From: an uncultured Clostridia bacterium
Lineage (GTDB): Bacteria; Bacillota; Clostridia; Oscillospirales; CAG-272
Assembly: GCA_944391815.1 (NCBI GenBank)
Contig: CALXUV010000059.1
Coordinates: 1 to 64,000, forward strand
DNA length: 64,000 nt
Direction of reading: 5' to 3'
Both the position numbers and the translations under genes were made by a program. The notes under the pieces are model-generated. The model was given only the letters and a program-made list of their open reading frames with translations. It was not told the origin of the DNA and made no database searches. Shown here one piece after another: positions 9,793-18,368 of this stretch (positions within the stretch are counted from its first letter, which is position 1; each line of letters begins with the position of its first letter).

Positions 9793-9820
9793 AAAGAGCA
9801 GGTTTTATATCCTACTCTTT
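9793..9820 (-). promoter_or_regulatory. Leader hairpin/attenuator candidate upstream of rimP
   Basis: On the minus strand AAAGAGTAGG and CCTGCTCTTT (9811-9820 and 9793-9802) pair over 10 positions around the loop ATATAAAA, followed by TCTGTTT. It starts about 17 bases after the predicted transcription start and 38 bases before the rimP ATG. It looks like a premature terminator or pause hairpin at the head of the NusA operon; NusA acting on it would be a plausible autoregulation route (inference). Confidence 0.6.
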
Positions 9821-9843
9821 CCATACTATATTATTGTACATAT

Positions 9844-9872
9844 ATTATATCACAATGTACGGTATTTTTCAA
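9844..9872 (-). promoter_or_regulatory. Promoter of the rimP-nusA-infB operon
   Basis: Minus-strand TTGAAA (9867-9872) and TATAAT (9844-9849) with a 17-base spacer. The predicted start is near 9837. Confidence 0.85.
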
Positions 9873-9955
9873 TAACTTTGGCAAAACAAATTATTTTTCT
9901 AACAATAGTACAACAAATCCGAATTTGTCTGAAAATTTTTGTAAATAACTGACAA

Positions 9956-10396
9956 TTATTCCATTTCTCTGAGGTCTGAAAGTTCGTCTTCGCTGACATC
10001 AGACTCGAAAGGAATCTCGACATCGCTCATTCTTCTGCCGCAAAAAGGGCAGAATGCAAAGCTGTCCGACATAAATCTTCCGCAGTCCGGACAAATAACC
10101 TTTCCGCATACTATTCTGTACTGTTTTTCAAGCATTACGAGAAGTTCTTCTTTTTTTGTGATTCTTTCTCGGATATATGACAGCTCCTCGTCGCTACCGG
10201 CGGTGCCGTGCAGTTCGGATTTTCCGATCATTGCATACAGAGAATTGAGAGAATTACGCTGAGACACTATCCTGTAATGGAGCTTTGCGGCATCCATTGC
10301 GGTGATTACCGTTTCCTTAATGTTATCGGCGGTATCTTCGCAGAAGTCTTTGACGTAAAGAAACGCCTGCTTTAATTTTTCCGGCATTGAATCCAC
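9956..10396 (-). CDS. Small zinc-ribbon protein of unknown function
   Basis: A 146-residue soluble protein. The N-terminal two thirds are helical with likely coiled-coil character (LKQAFLYVKDFCEDTADNIKE, then ELSYIRERITKKEELLVMLEK). The C-terminal part has a double-cysteine zinc ribbon, CPDC then CPFC 16 residues on, followed by an acidic tail. The frame can start with GTG at 10396 or ATG at 10387; AGGAAAGGAA lies just upstream of both, so the start is uncertain. It lies 38 bases after the lipoprotein gene. I do not recognise a named family beyond zinc ribbon. Confidence 0.75.
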   Translation of the reverse strand: MDSMPEKLKQAFLYVKDFCEDTADNIKETVITAMDAAKLHYRIVSQRNSLNSLYAMIGKSELHGTAGSDEELSYIRERITKKEELLVMLEKQYRIVCGKVICPDCGRFMSDSFAFCPFCGRRMSDVEIPFESDVSEDELSDLREME

Positions 10397-10434
10397 TTCC
10401 TTTCCTGCCTTGGCATGTATTTTCGTCCGTCTGA

Positions 10435-11550
10435 TCAGATATTGGTGTTGGTCAGTGATTTTATGGTCTGTACATCGTAACGCGATTTTACATCATCGTT
10501 TACAGTTACATCTATTTCTCCGAAAAACTTTTCGCACTTGCTGTCATAAACGTAGGTATCAAAATTCAGCATAACGTTTTTTTCCTGAACGCTCAGATCC
10601 GAATAGTTTTTCAGCGGATTTCTCCTGATTATGAAGGTGGCGTAATCGTCCTCGTAAAGCGTGTAGGAGCCTTCATTGCAGTTCATAACGGCTTTTATAA
10701 ATCCTGTTCCGTAAACCGTGTAGTCATTTGCCGAGAGATTTACTCCGTCCGGAAGATACTCATATTTACTCAGGTCTTCTTCCGAGTGATCGGTTTTAAG
10801 TTTATCAAAACTCTCTCCGTTTTCGAGCTTGGTCATGATATCGTTTACAAGCTGCTGCTTTTCCGCTTTTTCTTCTTCGGTGAGTTCCTCTGTAACATAA
10901 ACTCCGTTTGAGTCGGTAATATATTCTCCGTCCTCGCTTAGCTTCGGTTTTTCCTTGGTGTAGATATAAATCCACTCGGCACAGAAATAGTTTTCCAGGT
11001 AGTAGGCGGATTTTTCCTCTTCGGTTATCGGATAAGGTCCTGCGTCACCGAACAGATATTCGCATACAACCGTAAGTTTTTCCTGAGCGTAATAAATGTT
11101 TTCAAGAGTTTTTATATTCAGACCGTATGAACCGAGATATTCGTTAGCCTGAGTAACTCCGCCGTACGACTGCTTGATTCCTTCGATTTTATCGCTTACC
11201 GCTTCTTTTACGGTCTCGGAAAAAACAAGGGAATAGTCGTCGAAAAGCTTCATTGCGACAAGAACCTGCTTTGCGTATCCGTCGACAAAACCAGTAACAA
11301 ATTCTTTATAGGTCTCATCTCCGTTTTCCGTTTTGCTCTGCCAGAAGCTTTCTTCATCTTTACCGTTGTTGTATGAGTAGAGGAAAAGGGTTTTGTATTT
11401 TGACATCCAATATGAATACATGGCTTCGGTAATTTTATATCCCTCGTATTCCATAACCGTATCGCCTTTTATTATTCCGCAGGAAGTAAAAGCGGAGAGA
11501 GAAAAGATTACGGCACATAGAACACATATAAGCCTTGATTTTATTTTCAT
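10435..11550 (-). CDS. Lipoprotein with SurA/PrsA-like foldase architecture
   Basis: A 371-residue exported lipoprotein. Residues 1-23 form a signal peptide ending in the lipobox SAFTSC, with Cys24 as the lipidation site. The body resembles the chaperone part of SurA/PrsA-type peptidyl-prolyl isomerases: helical N-terminal half, the TEEEKSAYYLENYFCAEWIYI segment, then a PpiC-like stretch near 230-320 (GESFDKLKTDHSEEDLSKY). The parvulin signature is weak, so a pure chaperone role is possible. It lies directly downstream of mfd on the same strand. Lipoprotein call is firm, foldase call is inference. Confidence 0.7.
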   Translation of the reverse strand: MKIKSRLICVLCAVIFSLSAFTSCGIIKGDTVMEYEGYKITEAMYSYWMSKYKTLFLYSYNNGKDEESFWQSKTENGDETYKEFVTGFVDGYAKQVLVAMKLFDDYSLVFSETVKEAVSDKIEGIKQSYGGVTQANEYLGSYGLNIKTLENIYYAQEKLTVVCEYLFGDAGPYPITEEEKSAYYLENYFCAEWIYIYTKEKPKLSEDGEYITDSNGVYVTEELTEEEKAEKQQLVNDIMTKLENGESFDKLKTDHSEEDLSKYEYLPDGVNLSANDYTVYGTGFIKAVMNCNEGSYTLYEDDYATFIIRRNPLKNYSDLSVQEKNVMLNFDTYVYDSKCEKFFGEIDVTVNDDVKSRYDVQTIKSLTNTNI

Positions 11551-11606
11551 TTTTAACCTTCCGAGTATTAATTTAACACAAGTATAACAGTTTTTTCGGC
11601 TTTATT

Positions 11607-14600
11607 CTACCTGATTTCTGTTTTTATTTGTATATATTTTTTTAAGATTTGCAGGATTTCATCCACAAAACCGCTGTTGCCGGCAAGTTTTACCGTGAAG
11701 TAAGGGGAATTTCCGGCTGAAATGAAGAATCTTCCCTTGAAAGCCGTCTGCATTTCCCTGATTGCCGTCGGTTCAAAACTGCCGGTGTAGAAAAGTGCGC
11801 TGTTTTCTCTTTTTTCGATTTTGTCAATTGCGACGCTTCCGCCCAAAGCCCTTATGAGTGAAATTTTCATCAGTGTTACCGCCTGAGCCGGCAGAGTGCC
11901 GTATCTGTCGCAGAGCTCATCGGTTACGTCCGAATAGTCTTCCTCATTCTGAACAGAAGCGATTTTTTTATATGCGTCGATACGCTGCGAGGTGCTGCGA
12001 ATATATTTTTCCGGAATATAGGCATCGGTATTCAGATTGACCTTACATTCGGTTGCGGGTTTCACCGTTTCGCCTTTTTCTTCAAGAACTGCTTCGCTCA
12101 GAAGCTTCATATAAAGCTCGTATCCAACGCTTTCCATCTGCCCATGCTGTTCGCTTCCGAGGAGGTTACCCGCACCGCGGATTTCCATATCCCTCATTGC
12201 TACTCTGAAGCCTGAGCCGAATTCGGTAAAGTCCCGTATTGCCGCCAGCCTTTTTTCTGCCACTTCTTTAAGGACAGTTCCTTTTTTGTATGTCAGGTAG
12301 GCGTAAGCTCTTCTGCCGGATCTTCCGACTCTTCCCCTTATCTGGTGAAGCTGTGCAAGGCCGTAGCGTTCAGCGTCGTCTATTATCAGGGTGTTGGCGT
12401 TCGGTATGTCAACTCCCGCTTCAATCAGTGTCGTACATACAAGAATGTCGATGTTGCCGGAAAGCATATCCCTCCAGATGTCCGAAAGCTCCTCTTTGTC
12501 CATCTGACCGTGCGCAACGGCAATATTTGCGTCCGGCATTGCCTGAGAAATGTCTGCGGCAATTTCGGAAAGCGTTTCAATTCTGTTGTGAAGGTAAAAT
12601 ACCTGTCCGCCCCTGCGCAGTTCTTTCTTCATTGCCTCGAATATTATGGCTTTGTCATATTCGAGCACATAGGTCTGGACAGGTATTCTGTCGACCGGAG
12701 GTTCTTCAAGAACCGACATATCCCGTATTCCGCTCATCGCCATATTAAGAGTTCTGGGTATCGGCGTTGCGGTAAGCGTAAGCACGTCGACGTCTTTTAC
12801 AAGTTTTTTCAGTTTTTCCTTCTGCGCAACCCCGAAACGCTGTTCTTCATCGACAATGACTAAACCCAGCTTTCTGAATTCAACGTCCGAAGAAATCAGC
12901 CGGTGTGTTCCGACGATTATGTCAGTTTCGCCTCTTTTCAGCTTTTTCAAAGACTCTTTCTGTTCTGCGGGTTTACGGAAACGTGAAATCATATCAACTG
13001 TTACAGGGAACCCTCTCATACGTGAGCATATAGTCTGATAATGCTGAAAAGCAAGAATGGTAGTCGGAACCAGAATGGCTACCTGATACCCGCTTCTTGC
13101 GGCTTTGAAAGCAGCTCTTAACGCAACTTCTGTTTTACCGTATCCGACGTCACCGCAAAGCAGTCTGTCCATCGGAACATGACTTTCCATGTCGGCTTTT
13201 ATCTCCTTTGCGGCATCAAGCTGACCTTCCGTTTCCTCAAATTCAAATGCGCTTTCAAATTCCTGCTGCATTGCGTCGTCGGCATCAAAAGAAATACCTT
13301 CTTTTCGCATTCTTTCGGCGTAAAGGCTGATTAACTCCTTGGCCATTTCCTTTGCGGCAGCCTTTGCCTTGGTTTTGAGCTTTGTCCAGTCGCTTCCGCC
13401 GAGCTTTGATAGCTTGACAAGTCCTGATTCCGCTCCGGCTCCGGTGTATTTTGAAATTCTGTCAAGCTGTGTTGCCGGCAGATAAAGCTTGCCGTCCCCG
13501 GCGTACTCGATTTTGAGGTATTCCGAGGTTACCCCCGCCATTGTGACGGTAGACATTCCGCAGTAACGTCCGATACCGTGACTCTCGTGAACCACATAAT
13601 CGCCTATCTGAAGTTCGGCTTCAGAGAAGATTTTCTTTTCATCTTTCTTCTTTTTTCTTGTTTTTTTTGCGGTACTCAGAATTCTTCCTGCCGAAAAAAC
13701 AGAAGCGTACATCGAAAGACAAACATATTTTGTCTGCATAAGCTCAAAACCCGGCATATTTATACCGCTGATGAAGTTGGGGATTCCCGGTTCTGACTCT
13801 TCAGCCGAAACGGTGCAGGTGATACCGTCGCTCAGCAGTTCTTCGCAGATTTTACGTGACACCGTTTCGTTTTCCGTCAGAATATTTATCCTGTATTTTG
13901 AGGCAACAAACAGAGAAAGGTCGTCTTTAAGCAGGGGAATGTTATCTTTAAGCGAAACGTTTTGTCTGCATCTGACAGAAAAAATTCCGGAAACTTTTTC
14001 GTATGTTGCCGTAAACATATTGCAGTAAACGCTTGTGTGAGCATAAATAAAATCAAGAAAAAAGCCCGCATCTGAACCGTATTCTGCATAAATTCCGCTT
14101 ATTTCTCCGGTCGTAATAAGCTTTTCCACGGTTTCAGAATTCTGAAAATCATAGCTTTTCAGTCTGTCGGTAACGGCGGAATACTCGGAAACTATAAGCA
14201 GTGTGTTGTCGTCAAAGTAGTCGAGCAAGCACTGCCGTTCGGGGTAAACTACGCTTATATACTTGTCAGGAACTTTCAGTATACCGGTTTCAGCGAGTGC
14301 CTCCTCCTCGCTCTTTAATTGCTCGCGTATCATGTCGTTTGCGGCTTTTTTCTGCTGCTTACGCATGATTTCGAGAATTTTCTGTTTTTCCTGCTCGCCG
14401 TAAACTATTTCTCTGCCCGGAAACAGTACGAGTTTTTCAGTCATTTCTTCGGTACGCTGGGAAATTACGTCAAAAAAGCCTATTCTGTCGATTTCGTCAC
14501 CGAAATATTCAATTCTCAGCGGCTTTTCATATTCGGGGGGGAATATATCAACGATTCCGCCTCTTACCGAAAACTGCCCCTGTCCTTCTACCATATCGCA

Positions 14601-15110
14601 GCGCGAATAACCGAGAGCGCATAGTTTAAGGCTGAGCGAGTCGAGAGGGTAGACGTCGCCGATTTTCAGCGAAAGCGTCATTTCCGAGAATTTATCCTTG
14701 GGAACTGTAAACTGAAGGGCGGCATCGGGCGTTGTAATGTAGACGTCGGCACTGTCGCTGATTATTTTTTCGAGCACCGAAAGTCTTTCGTGCTCATATG
14801 AATGGGATGCTCTGATGTCGGAAAAGGTGAAATCTCTGAAAGGATAAACCGCAGCGTTAAGTCCGCACTCGGTGAAAACCTTTGCGCAGAGAAAGCCCGA
14901 CGATTCGTCGGGCACGACTATCAGTGTTTTGCCTTTGCATTTTTCTTTGTAATCAAGGGCAAGAGCTATAAAAAATGCGCATTTTCCTCCGTCGGAAAGT
15001 CCGGTCATGACAGCCGGAAATCTGCGTTTTGATTTGTTTTGTGCTATAACCTCACGCAGAAGACCTTTGTATTCTTTTTCTTCCCTTAAAGGATTTATAA
15101 GTCTGTTCAA
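11607..15110 (-). CDS. mfd: Transcription-repair coupling factor Mfd
   Basis: A 1167-residue ATPase that displaces stalled RNA polymerase and recruits UvrA. In order: a UvrB-like N-terminal module (about 1-340), the RNA polymerase-interacting CarD-like domain with GDYVVHESHGIGRYCG (about 500), the RecG-like translocase with GDVGYGKTE (about 650), DEEQRFG (about 751) and TATPIPRTLNMAMSG, the motif V/VI region QIRGRVGRSGR, and the TRCF C-terminal domain. The start codon is TTG, preceded by GGAGGAAAAAT. It is 12 bases downstream of pth, as in many Firmicutes. Confidence 0.98.
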   Translation of the reverse strand: MNRLINPLREEKEYKGLLREVIAQNKSKRRFPAVMTGLSDGGKCAFFIALALDYKEKCKGKTLIVVPDESSGFLCAKVFTECGLNAAVYPFRDFTFSDIRASHSYEHERLSVLEKIISDSADVYITTPDAALQFTVPKDKFSEMTLSLKIGDVYPLDSLSLKLCALGYSRCDMVEGQGQFSVRGGIVDIFPPEYEKPLRIEYFGDEIDRIGFFDVISQRTEEMTEKLVLFPGREIVYGEQEKQKILEIMRKQQKKAANDMIREQLKSEEEALAETGILKVPDKYISVVYPERQCLLDYFDDNTLLIVSEYSAVTDRLKSYDFQNSETVEKLITTGEISGIYAEYGSDAGFFLDFIYAHTSVYCNMFTATYEKVSGIFSVRCRQNVSLKDNIPLLKDDLSLFVASKYRINILTENETVSRKICEELLSDGITCTVSAEESEPGIPNFISGINMPGFELMQTKYVCLSMYASVFSAGRILSTAKKTRKKKKDEKKIFSEAELQIGDYVVHESHGIGRYCGMSTVTMAGVTSEYLKIEYAGDGKLYLPATQLDRISKYTGAGAESGLVKLSKLGGSDWTKLKTKAKAAAKEMAKELISLYAERMRKEGISFDADDAMQQEFESAFEFEETEGQLDAAKEIKADMESHVPMDRLLCGDVGYGKTEVALRAAFKAARSGYQVAILVPTTILAFQHYQTICSRMRGFPVTVDMISRFRKPAEQKESLKKLKRGETDIIVGTHRLISSDVEFRKLGLVIVDEEQRFGVAQKEKLKKLVKDVDVLTLTATPIPRTLNMAMSGIRDMSVLEEPPVDRIPVQTYVLEYDKAIIFEAMKKELRRGGQVFYLHNRIETLSEIAADISQAMPDANIAVAHGQMDKEELSDIWRDMLSGNIDILVCTTLIEAGVDIPNANTLIIDDAERYGLAQLHQIRGRVGRSGRRAYAYLTYKKGTVLKEVAEKRLAAIRDFTEFGSGFRVAMRDMEIRGAGNLLGSEQHGQMESVGYELYMKLLSEAVLEEKGETVKPATECKVNLNTDAYIPEKYIRSTSQRIDAYKKIASVQNEEDYSDVTDELCDRYGTLPAQAVTLMKISLIRALGGSVAIDKIEKRENSALFYTGSFEPTAIREMQTAFKGRFFISAGNSPYFTVKLAGNSGFVDEILQILKKYIQIKTEIR

Positions 15111-15122
15111 ATTTTTCCTCCG

Positions 15123-15755
15123 TTATTTGCTGTACCTGTTCATGGCGAGATCTGTTTTGTCTGCGATCAGCATAGGTAAAGCTTCTCCGGCTCTTGTCAG
15201 CGAACCGTAAAAGTTTTCTTTATCGGTTTCCGGTATTTTTCCGAGAACCCAGTTTACAATATTCTGTTCTTTTGGCGGTTTTCCAACGCCTATTCTTATT
15301 CTGGCAAAGCTGTCTGTTCCCGTATGGTATATGATGTTTTTTATACCGTTATGCCCGCCGTCCGAACCTTTTTTACGTATTCTCAGCACTCCGACGTCAA
15401 GATAAATATCATCGTAAACAACAATAAGCGAGGTTTCGGGGTCGAGCTTGTAGAAAGAAAGTGCGTCTCTTACAGCCTCGCCCGATTTGTTCATGAAGGT
15501 CTGCGGTTTCATAAGCAGGACTTTTTTGTTTTCAATGGTTACTTCTGCGGTAAGTGATGAAAACCTGAGCCTGTCAATAGAAATGCCGTTTTTCTCGGAA
15601 AAGTAATCGGCAAGCATAAATCCTGCGTTATGCCTGGTGAATGTGTATTCGCTGCCCGGGTTACCGAGAAAAGCCACTATTTTTTCCGGAGAGCCGATTT
15701 TGCCTTCCGGTTCCTTTTTTTCAAGGCTTTTTAAAATTTCAAAAAGTCTGTCCAT
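15123..15755 (-). CDS. pth: Peptidyl-tRNA hydrolase
   Basis: A 210-residue enzyme that recycles peptidyl-tRNA released from stalled ribosomes. FLGNPGSEYTFTRHNAGF (29-46) includes the catalytic His42, and MKPQTFMNKSGEAV and YDDIYLDVGVLRIRKKGSDGGHNG are the other conserved blocks. It carries an N-terminal extension of about 24 residues before the usual start. The ATG is preceded by AGAGGATTA. It heads the pth-mfd group and has a long untranslated leader if the promoter at 16036-16064 is the one used. Confidence 0.97.
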   Translation of the reverse strand: MDRLFEILKSLEKKEPEGKIGSPEKIVAFLGNPGSEYTFTRHNAGFMLADYFSEKNGISIDRLRFSSLTAEVTIENKKVLLMKPQTFMNKSGEAVRDALSFYKLDPETSLIVVYDDIYLDVGVLRIRKKGSDGGHNGIKNIIYHTGTDSFARIRIGVGKPPKEQNIVNWVLGKIPETDKENFYGSLTRAGEALPMLIADKTDLAMNRYSK

Positions 15756-16035
15756 AATTAATCCTCTTAAATTCAGTTAACGCCTGACTTGTTGCGGTAG
15801 TGAAAAACAAAGAATACGGTACCGTGACCGGGAAATCAAAAACACGCCAATTTACGGAAAAATAACCGGCACTTGGATTGTTTGCGGAATTCATTTTTCC
15901 GGCGGATGGGCGCCGGGTGCTCAGAGTTTGTTTTTCCGAAAATCCGGAAATTGCTTTGAAAATGATCAAATAAGCGGAAGTTTTCCGGAAACACGAAAGG
16001 CGGAAACAAAGTTCCGCTTAATCTGCTCACGGACA

Positions 16036-16064
16036 AGTATACAACAATTACCCCGAAATGTCAA
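16036..16064 (-). promoter_or_regulatory. Promoter for pth-mfd (long leader)
   Basis: Minus-strand TTGACA (16059-16064) and TATACT (16036-16041) with a 17-base spacer. The predicted start near 16029 leaves a leader of about 274 nt before pth. Segments such as TTTCCGG and CCGCC recur in the leader and could fold; no known riboswitch is recognised. The remainder of 15756-16116 holds no gene I can support. Confidence 0.75.
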
Positions 16065-16116
16065 GAATGGCGGAAATGCTTTTTTGTTAATGAATTGTTA
16101 ATATGCTCGCTTTTTA

Positions 16117-16145
16117 TTGACAAAATAATCGGTGTGTGGTAAAAT
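16117..16145 (+). promoter_or_regulatory. Promoter of the leader-peptide/CNNM transporter transcript
   Basis: TTGACA (16117-16122), 17-base spacer, TAAAAT (16140-16145). The predicted start near 16152 gives a leader of about 160 nt before the transporter gene, containing a short ORF and an intrinsic terminator. Confidence 0.88.
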
Positions 16146-16181
16146 AATGCCATAGAATAACTTCTAAGAGGGCATTTATTT

Positions 16182-16226
16182 ATGAACACCGACCCTTTAA
16201 AACGATACAGAAAACTGAGAGCATAA
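16182..16226 (+). CDS. 14-residue leader peptide in front of the CNNM/CorC transporter
   Basis: A short ORF encoding MNTDPLKRYRKLRA, preceded by AAGAGGG nine bases upstream, and located between a strong promoter and a strong intrinsic terminator. Its last codons and stop (GCA TAA) are themselves the 5' arm of the terminator. An Asp-Pro pair near the start followed by a basic tail recalls the acidic/proline leader peptides that sense low Mg2+ through ribosome destabilisation in enterobacteria (mgtL). That the peptide is translated and regulatory is inference from architecture. Confidence 0.6.
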   Translation: MNTDPLKRYRKLRA

Positions 16227-16257
16227 TCCGGGAAGACAGGCGGGTTATGCTTTTTTT
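16220..16257 (+). terminator. Intrinsic terminator/attenuator overlapping the leader-peptide stop
   Basis: AGCATAATCCG (16220-16230) pairs with CGGGTTATGCT (16241-16251) over 11 positions including one G-U, loop of 10 bases, followed by a 7-T tract. A ribosome finishing the leader ORF would cover the 5' arm. A second small hairpin, GTCAGC/GCTGAC (16266-16291), follows before the transporter start. Confidence 0.9.
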
Positions 16258-16311
16258 GCTTTGAAGTCAGCAAAAAATAAATGTAGCTGACAGCAAATGA
16301 AAGGAAATAAT

Positions 16312-17619
16312 ATGACACTGACTCTGAAAATACTTATAGAGATTCTGCTGATAATATTCGGAAATCTTTTGACACTTATGGAAATTTCCGTGGTTTCCGC
16401 AAGCGAAACGGATCTGTCATCCGGTAAGGGGAAAAGGATTAAAAGAATAACAAGACTCAGAAAAAACACCAAATCGTACCTCGGCTCTTTGAGATTTGCA
16501 ATGACTTTCAACGATATAGCAACCGGGGCATGCGCTGTGCTGTTTTTCTCGGGATACCTGACCGGAGCGTTTTCAAAAATATCATTTACCGGGCTTTTGG
16601 CAGATTTTGTATCGGTGCTGATAACTCTTGCGGTAACTGCGCTCGTCGTCTGCATAGTCGGTGAATATATTCCGAAATATATAGCAATCAAATATCCTTT
16701 GCAGATAGCAAAAGCGCTTGGTTCTCTTGCAACCGCCGTATACTTTGTGTTTCTTCCTTTTTCAAAAGCGTCGGCTGTTGCGGCGGCTCCTTTTTTAAAG
16801 ATATTTGACGTCACGCCCGCAGAAGAGGGAGTAAGTATAACCGAGGAAGAAATAAAAATACTTGTGGAAGCCGGAAGTGAAAAGGGGACCATAGACAGTG
16901 AAGAGAAGGAGTTTATAGAAAACGTTTTTGCTTTTGACGACCTGACGGCAAATGACATTGCGACTCACAGAACCGGCATAACACTTCTTTGGACAAGCGA
17001 AAGTCCGGAGGAGTGGGAAAAGACGATTCTTAAAAGCAGTCATACGTTTTTCCCGGTGTGCGACGAAAAGATCGATAACGTTGTCGGGGTACTGAATTCC
17101 AAGGACTATTTCCGGCTTAAAAACCGATCGCTTGAAAATATAAAAAGACATGCCATAACTCAGCCGTATTTTGTTCCGGAAACAATGAAAGCCAACTCTC
17201 TTTTCAGAAATATGAAGCAGAAGCGGATATATTTTGCGGTAGTTATCGACGAGTATGGCGGAATGAGCGGAATAGTGACCATAAATGATCTTCTTGAATG
17301 TATTGTCGGCGATATCTATGATGATCCTGCGGTAAACCGTCTGCCGGATATAGAACCTCTTGACTCAAAGAAATGGCTTATTCGCGGTTCGGCTCCTGTC
17401 GAAGACGTTGAAAAAGCCCTCGGAGTAAGGCTCGAGGGCGATTTTGACACATTTGCGGGGTATGTTCTGACGATGCTCAGCTCAATTCCGGAGGACGGAA
17501 GTACGCTCATGGTCGAAAATGAAATCATGACCGTACGCATTACCTCTGTGACAGATCACAGAATAGAGAAGACCATGGTTTCGCTGAAAGATATTCCGGG
17601 CGAAACAGAAGACGATTAA
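16312..17619 (+). CDS. CNNM/CorC (hemolysin-family) metal-ion transporter
   Basis: A 435-residue membrane protein of the DUF21-CBS-CorC_HlyC family, whose studied members export Mg2+ or confer Mg2+ tolerance. The N-terminal half has about four hydrophobic segments (LKILIEILLIIFGNLLTLM through ALVVCIVGEYIPKYI, about 4-160), followed by a CBS pair (about 200-310, with HTFFPVCDEKIDNVVGVL and VVIDEYGGMSGIVTINDLLE) and a C-terminal CorC domain (about 345-425). I chose ATG 16312 because AAAGGA lies directly upstream; the in-frame ATG at 16297 has no binding site. Its leader suggests translation-coupled attenuation. It overlaps the convergent DUF4886 gene by 4 bases. Confidence 0.93.
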   Translation: MTLTLKILIEILLIIFGNLLTLMEISVVSASETDLSSGKGKRIKRITRLRKNTKSYLGSLRFAMTFNDIATGACAVLFFSGYLTGAFSKISFTGLLADFVSVLITLAVTALVVCIVGEYIPKYIAIKYPLQIAKALGSLATAVYFVFLPFSKASAVAAAPFLKIFDVTPAEEGVSITEEEIKILVEAGSEKGTIDSEEKEFIENVFAFDDLTANDIATHRTGITLLWTSESPEEWEKTILKSSHTFFPVCDEKIDNVVGVLNSKDYFRLKNRSLENIKRHAITQPYFVPETMKANSLFRNMKQKRIYFAVVIDEYGGMSGIVTINDLLECIVGDIYDDPAVNRLPDIEPLDSKKWLIRGSAPVEDVEKALGVRLEGDFDTFAGYVLTMLSSIPEDGSTLMVENEIMTVRITSVTDHRIEKTMVSLKDIPGETEDD

Positions 17620-18368
17620 ATATCCGACGCAAAAACCGTGCAGAATTCATCGCACACCTTTTTCAGAAGAAATTCCGAATGAGGTGTGCATTTTTCTGTC
17701 CGGAATTTTGCGTCAAAAGAACTTTTGCCGGTAAAATATCTGAACCAGACAAGTCCTGCCAGATATCTTCCGAAATCCTCTGAAAGATGGTAACCGTCAC
17801 GGTATAGAGAATCACCGCCCGAAAAACGGTCAAACTCTTTTAATTTGCAGGCGGCATTTACTGCATTTCCGACCGGAATAATGCCGAGGCTGTATTTTTC
17901 TGCGGCAATTTCCGAGGCATTTTTCAATGATGAAAACATTTTTTCCGGAGAGCAGTCATATTTCGGGAAATCGGGGTGTTCCGAACCTTTTTCGTACTGC
18001 CAGGTACGGTGAAAAACTATTCGGCTTTGCGGTGCGCCGGCATGAAGAAATGAAATTATTTCGTCAAGGTAAGGTTGATAGCTATCCGGTATACCCGAAA
18101 GACCGCTTACCTGCTGTACCGTTATATAGTCCCAGCTTTCACGCCGGACGGCATCACTGAGGGAAATTTTTTCAAGAATTTCCCCGTTTTTCTGATATTC
18201 GTATTCAGGCAGGTCGCTGTGAAGATTTGAGGCGTGTCTTTCAAGACTGCATCCGCCGATGCAGCAGTTCCGGACAAACATCTGTATGCCGGCGCTTTCG
18301 GATATAGTTTCAAGGTGACGGGTTGCGTCCTGAGAAAAGCTGTTTCCGACGGCGAGAATTTTCAGCAT
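17616..18368 (-). CDS. DUF4886 family SGNH-hydrolase-like protein
   Basis: A 250-residue soluble protein resembling the DUF4886 family, which has an SGNH/GDSL-like fold. The N-terminal ILAVGNSFSQDATRHL holds the block I GNSFS with the candidate nucleophile Ser, WDYITVQQVSG looks like block III, and SLYRDGYHLSEDFGRYLAG carries the D...H pair of block V. No signal peptide. Its start overlaps the end of the M18 aminopeptidase gene by 7 bases, so the two are probably translationally coupled. An esterase or deacetylase role is suggested by the fold; the substrate is unknown. Confidence 0.8.
   Translation of the reverse strand: MLKILAVGNSFSQDATRHLETISESAGIQMFVRNCCIGGCSLERHASNLHSDLPEYEYQKNGEILEKISLSDAVRRESWDYITVQQVSGLSGIPDSYQPYLDEIISFLHAGAPQSRIVFHRTWQYEKGSEHPDFPKYDCSPEKMFSSLKNASEIAAEKYSLGIIPVGNAVNAACKLKEFDRFSGGDSLYRDGYHLSEDFGRYLAGLVWFRYFTGKSSFDAKFRTEKCTPHSEFLLKKVCDEFCTVFASDI

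Noticed and set aside
15739..16036. Two overlapping short minus-strand frames in the pth leader
   Set aside because: No ribosome binding sites and low-complexity translations; one runs over the pth start. Treated as untranslated leader.
16146..16311. M-box (Mg2+) riboswitch before the CNNM/CorC gene
   Set aside because: The leader before the terminator is only about 70 nt and lacks the conserved M-box core; a leader peptide explains the layout better.
16245..16958. Minus-strand frame of 237 codons opposite the CNNM/CorC gene
   Set aside because: Ser-rich shadow of a conserved membrane protein gene, no start signals.
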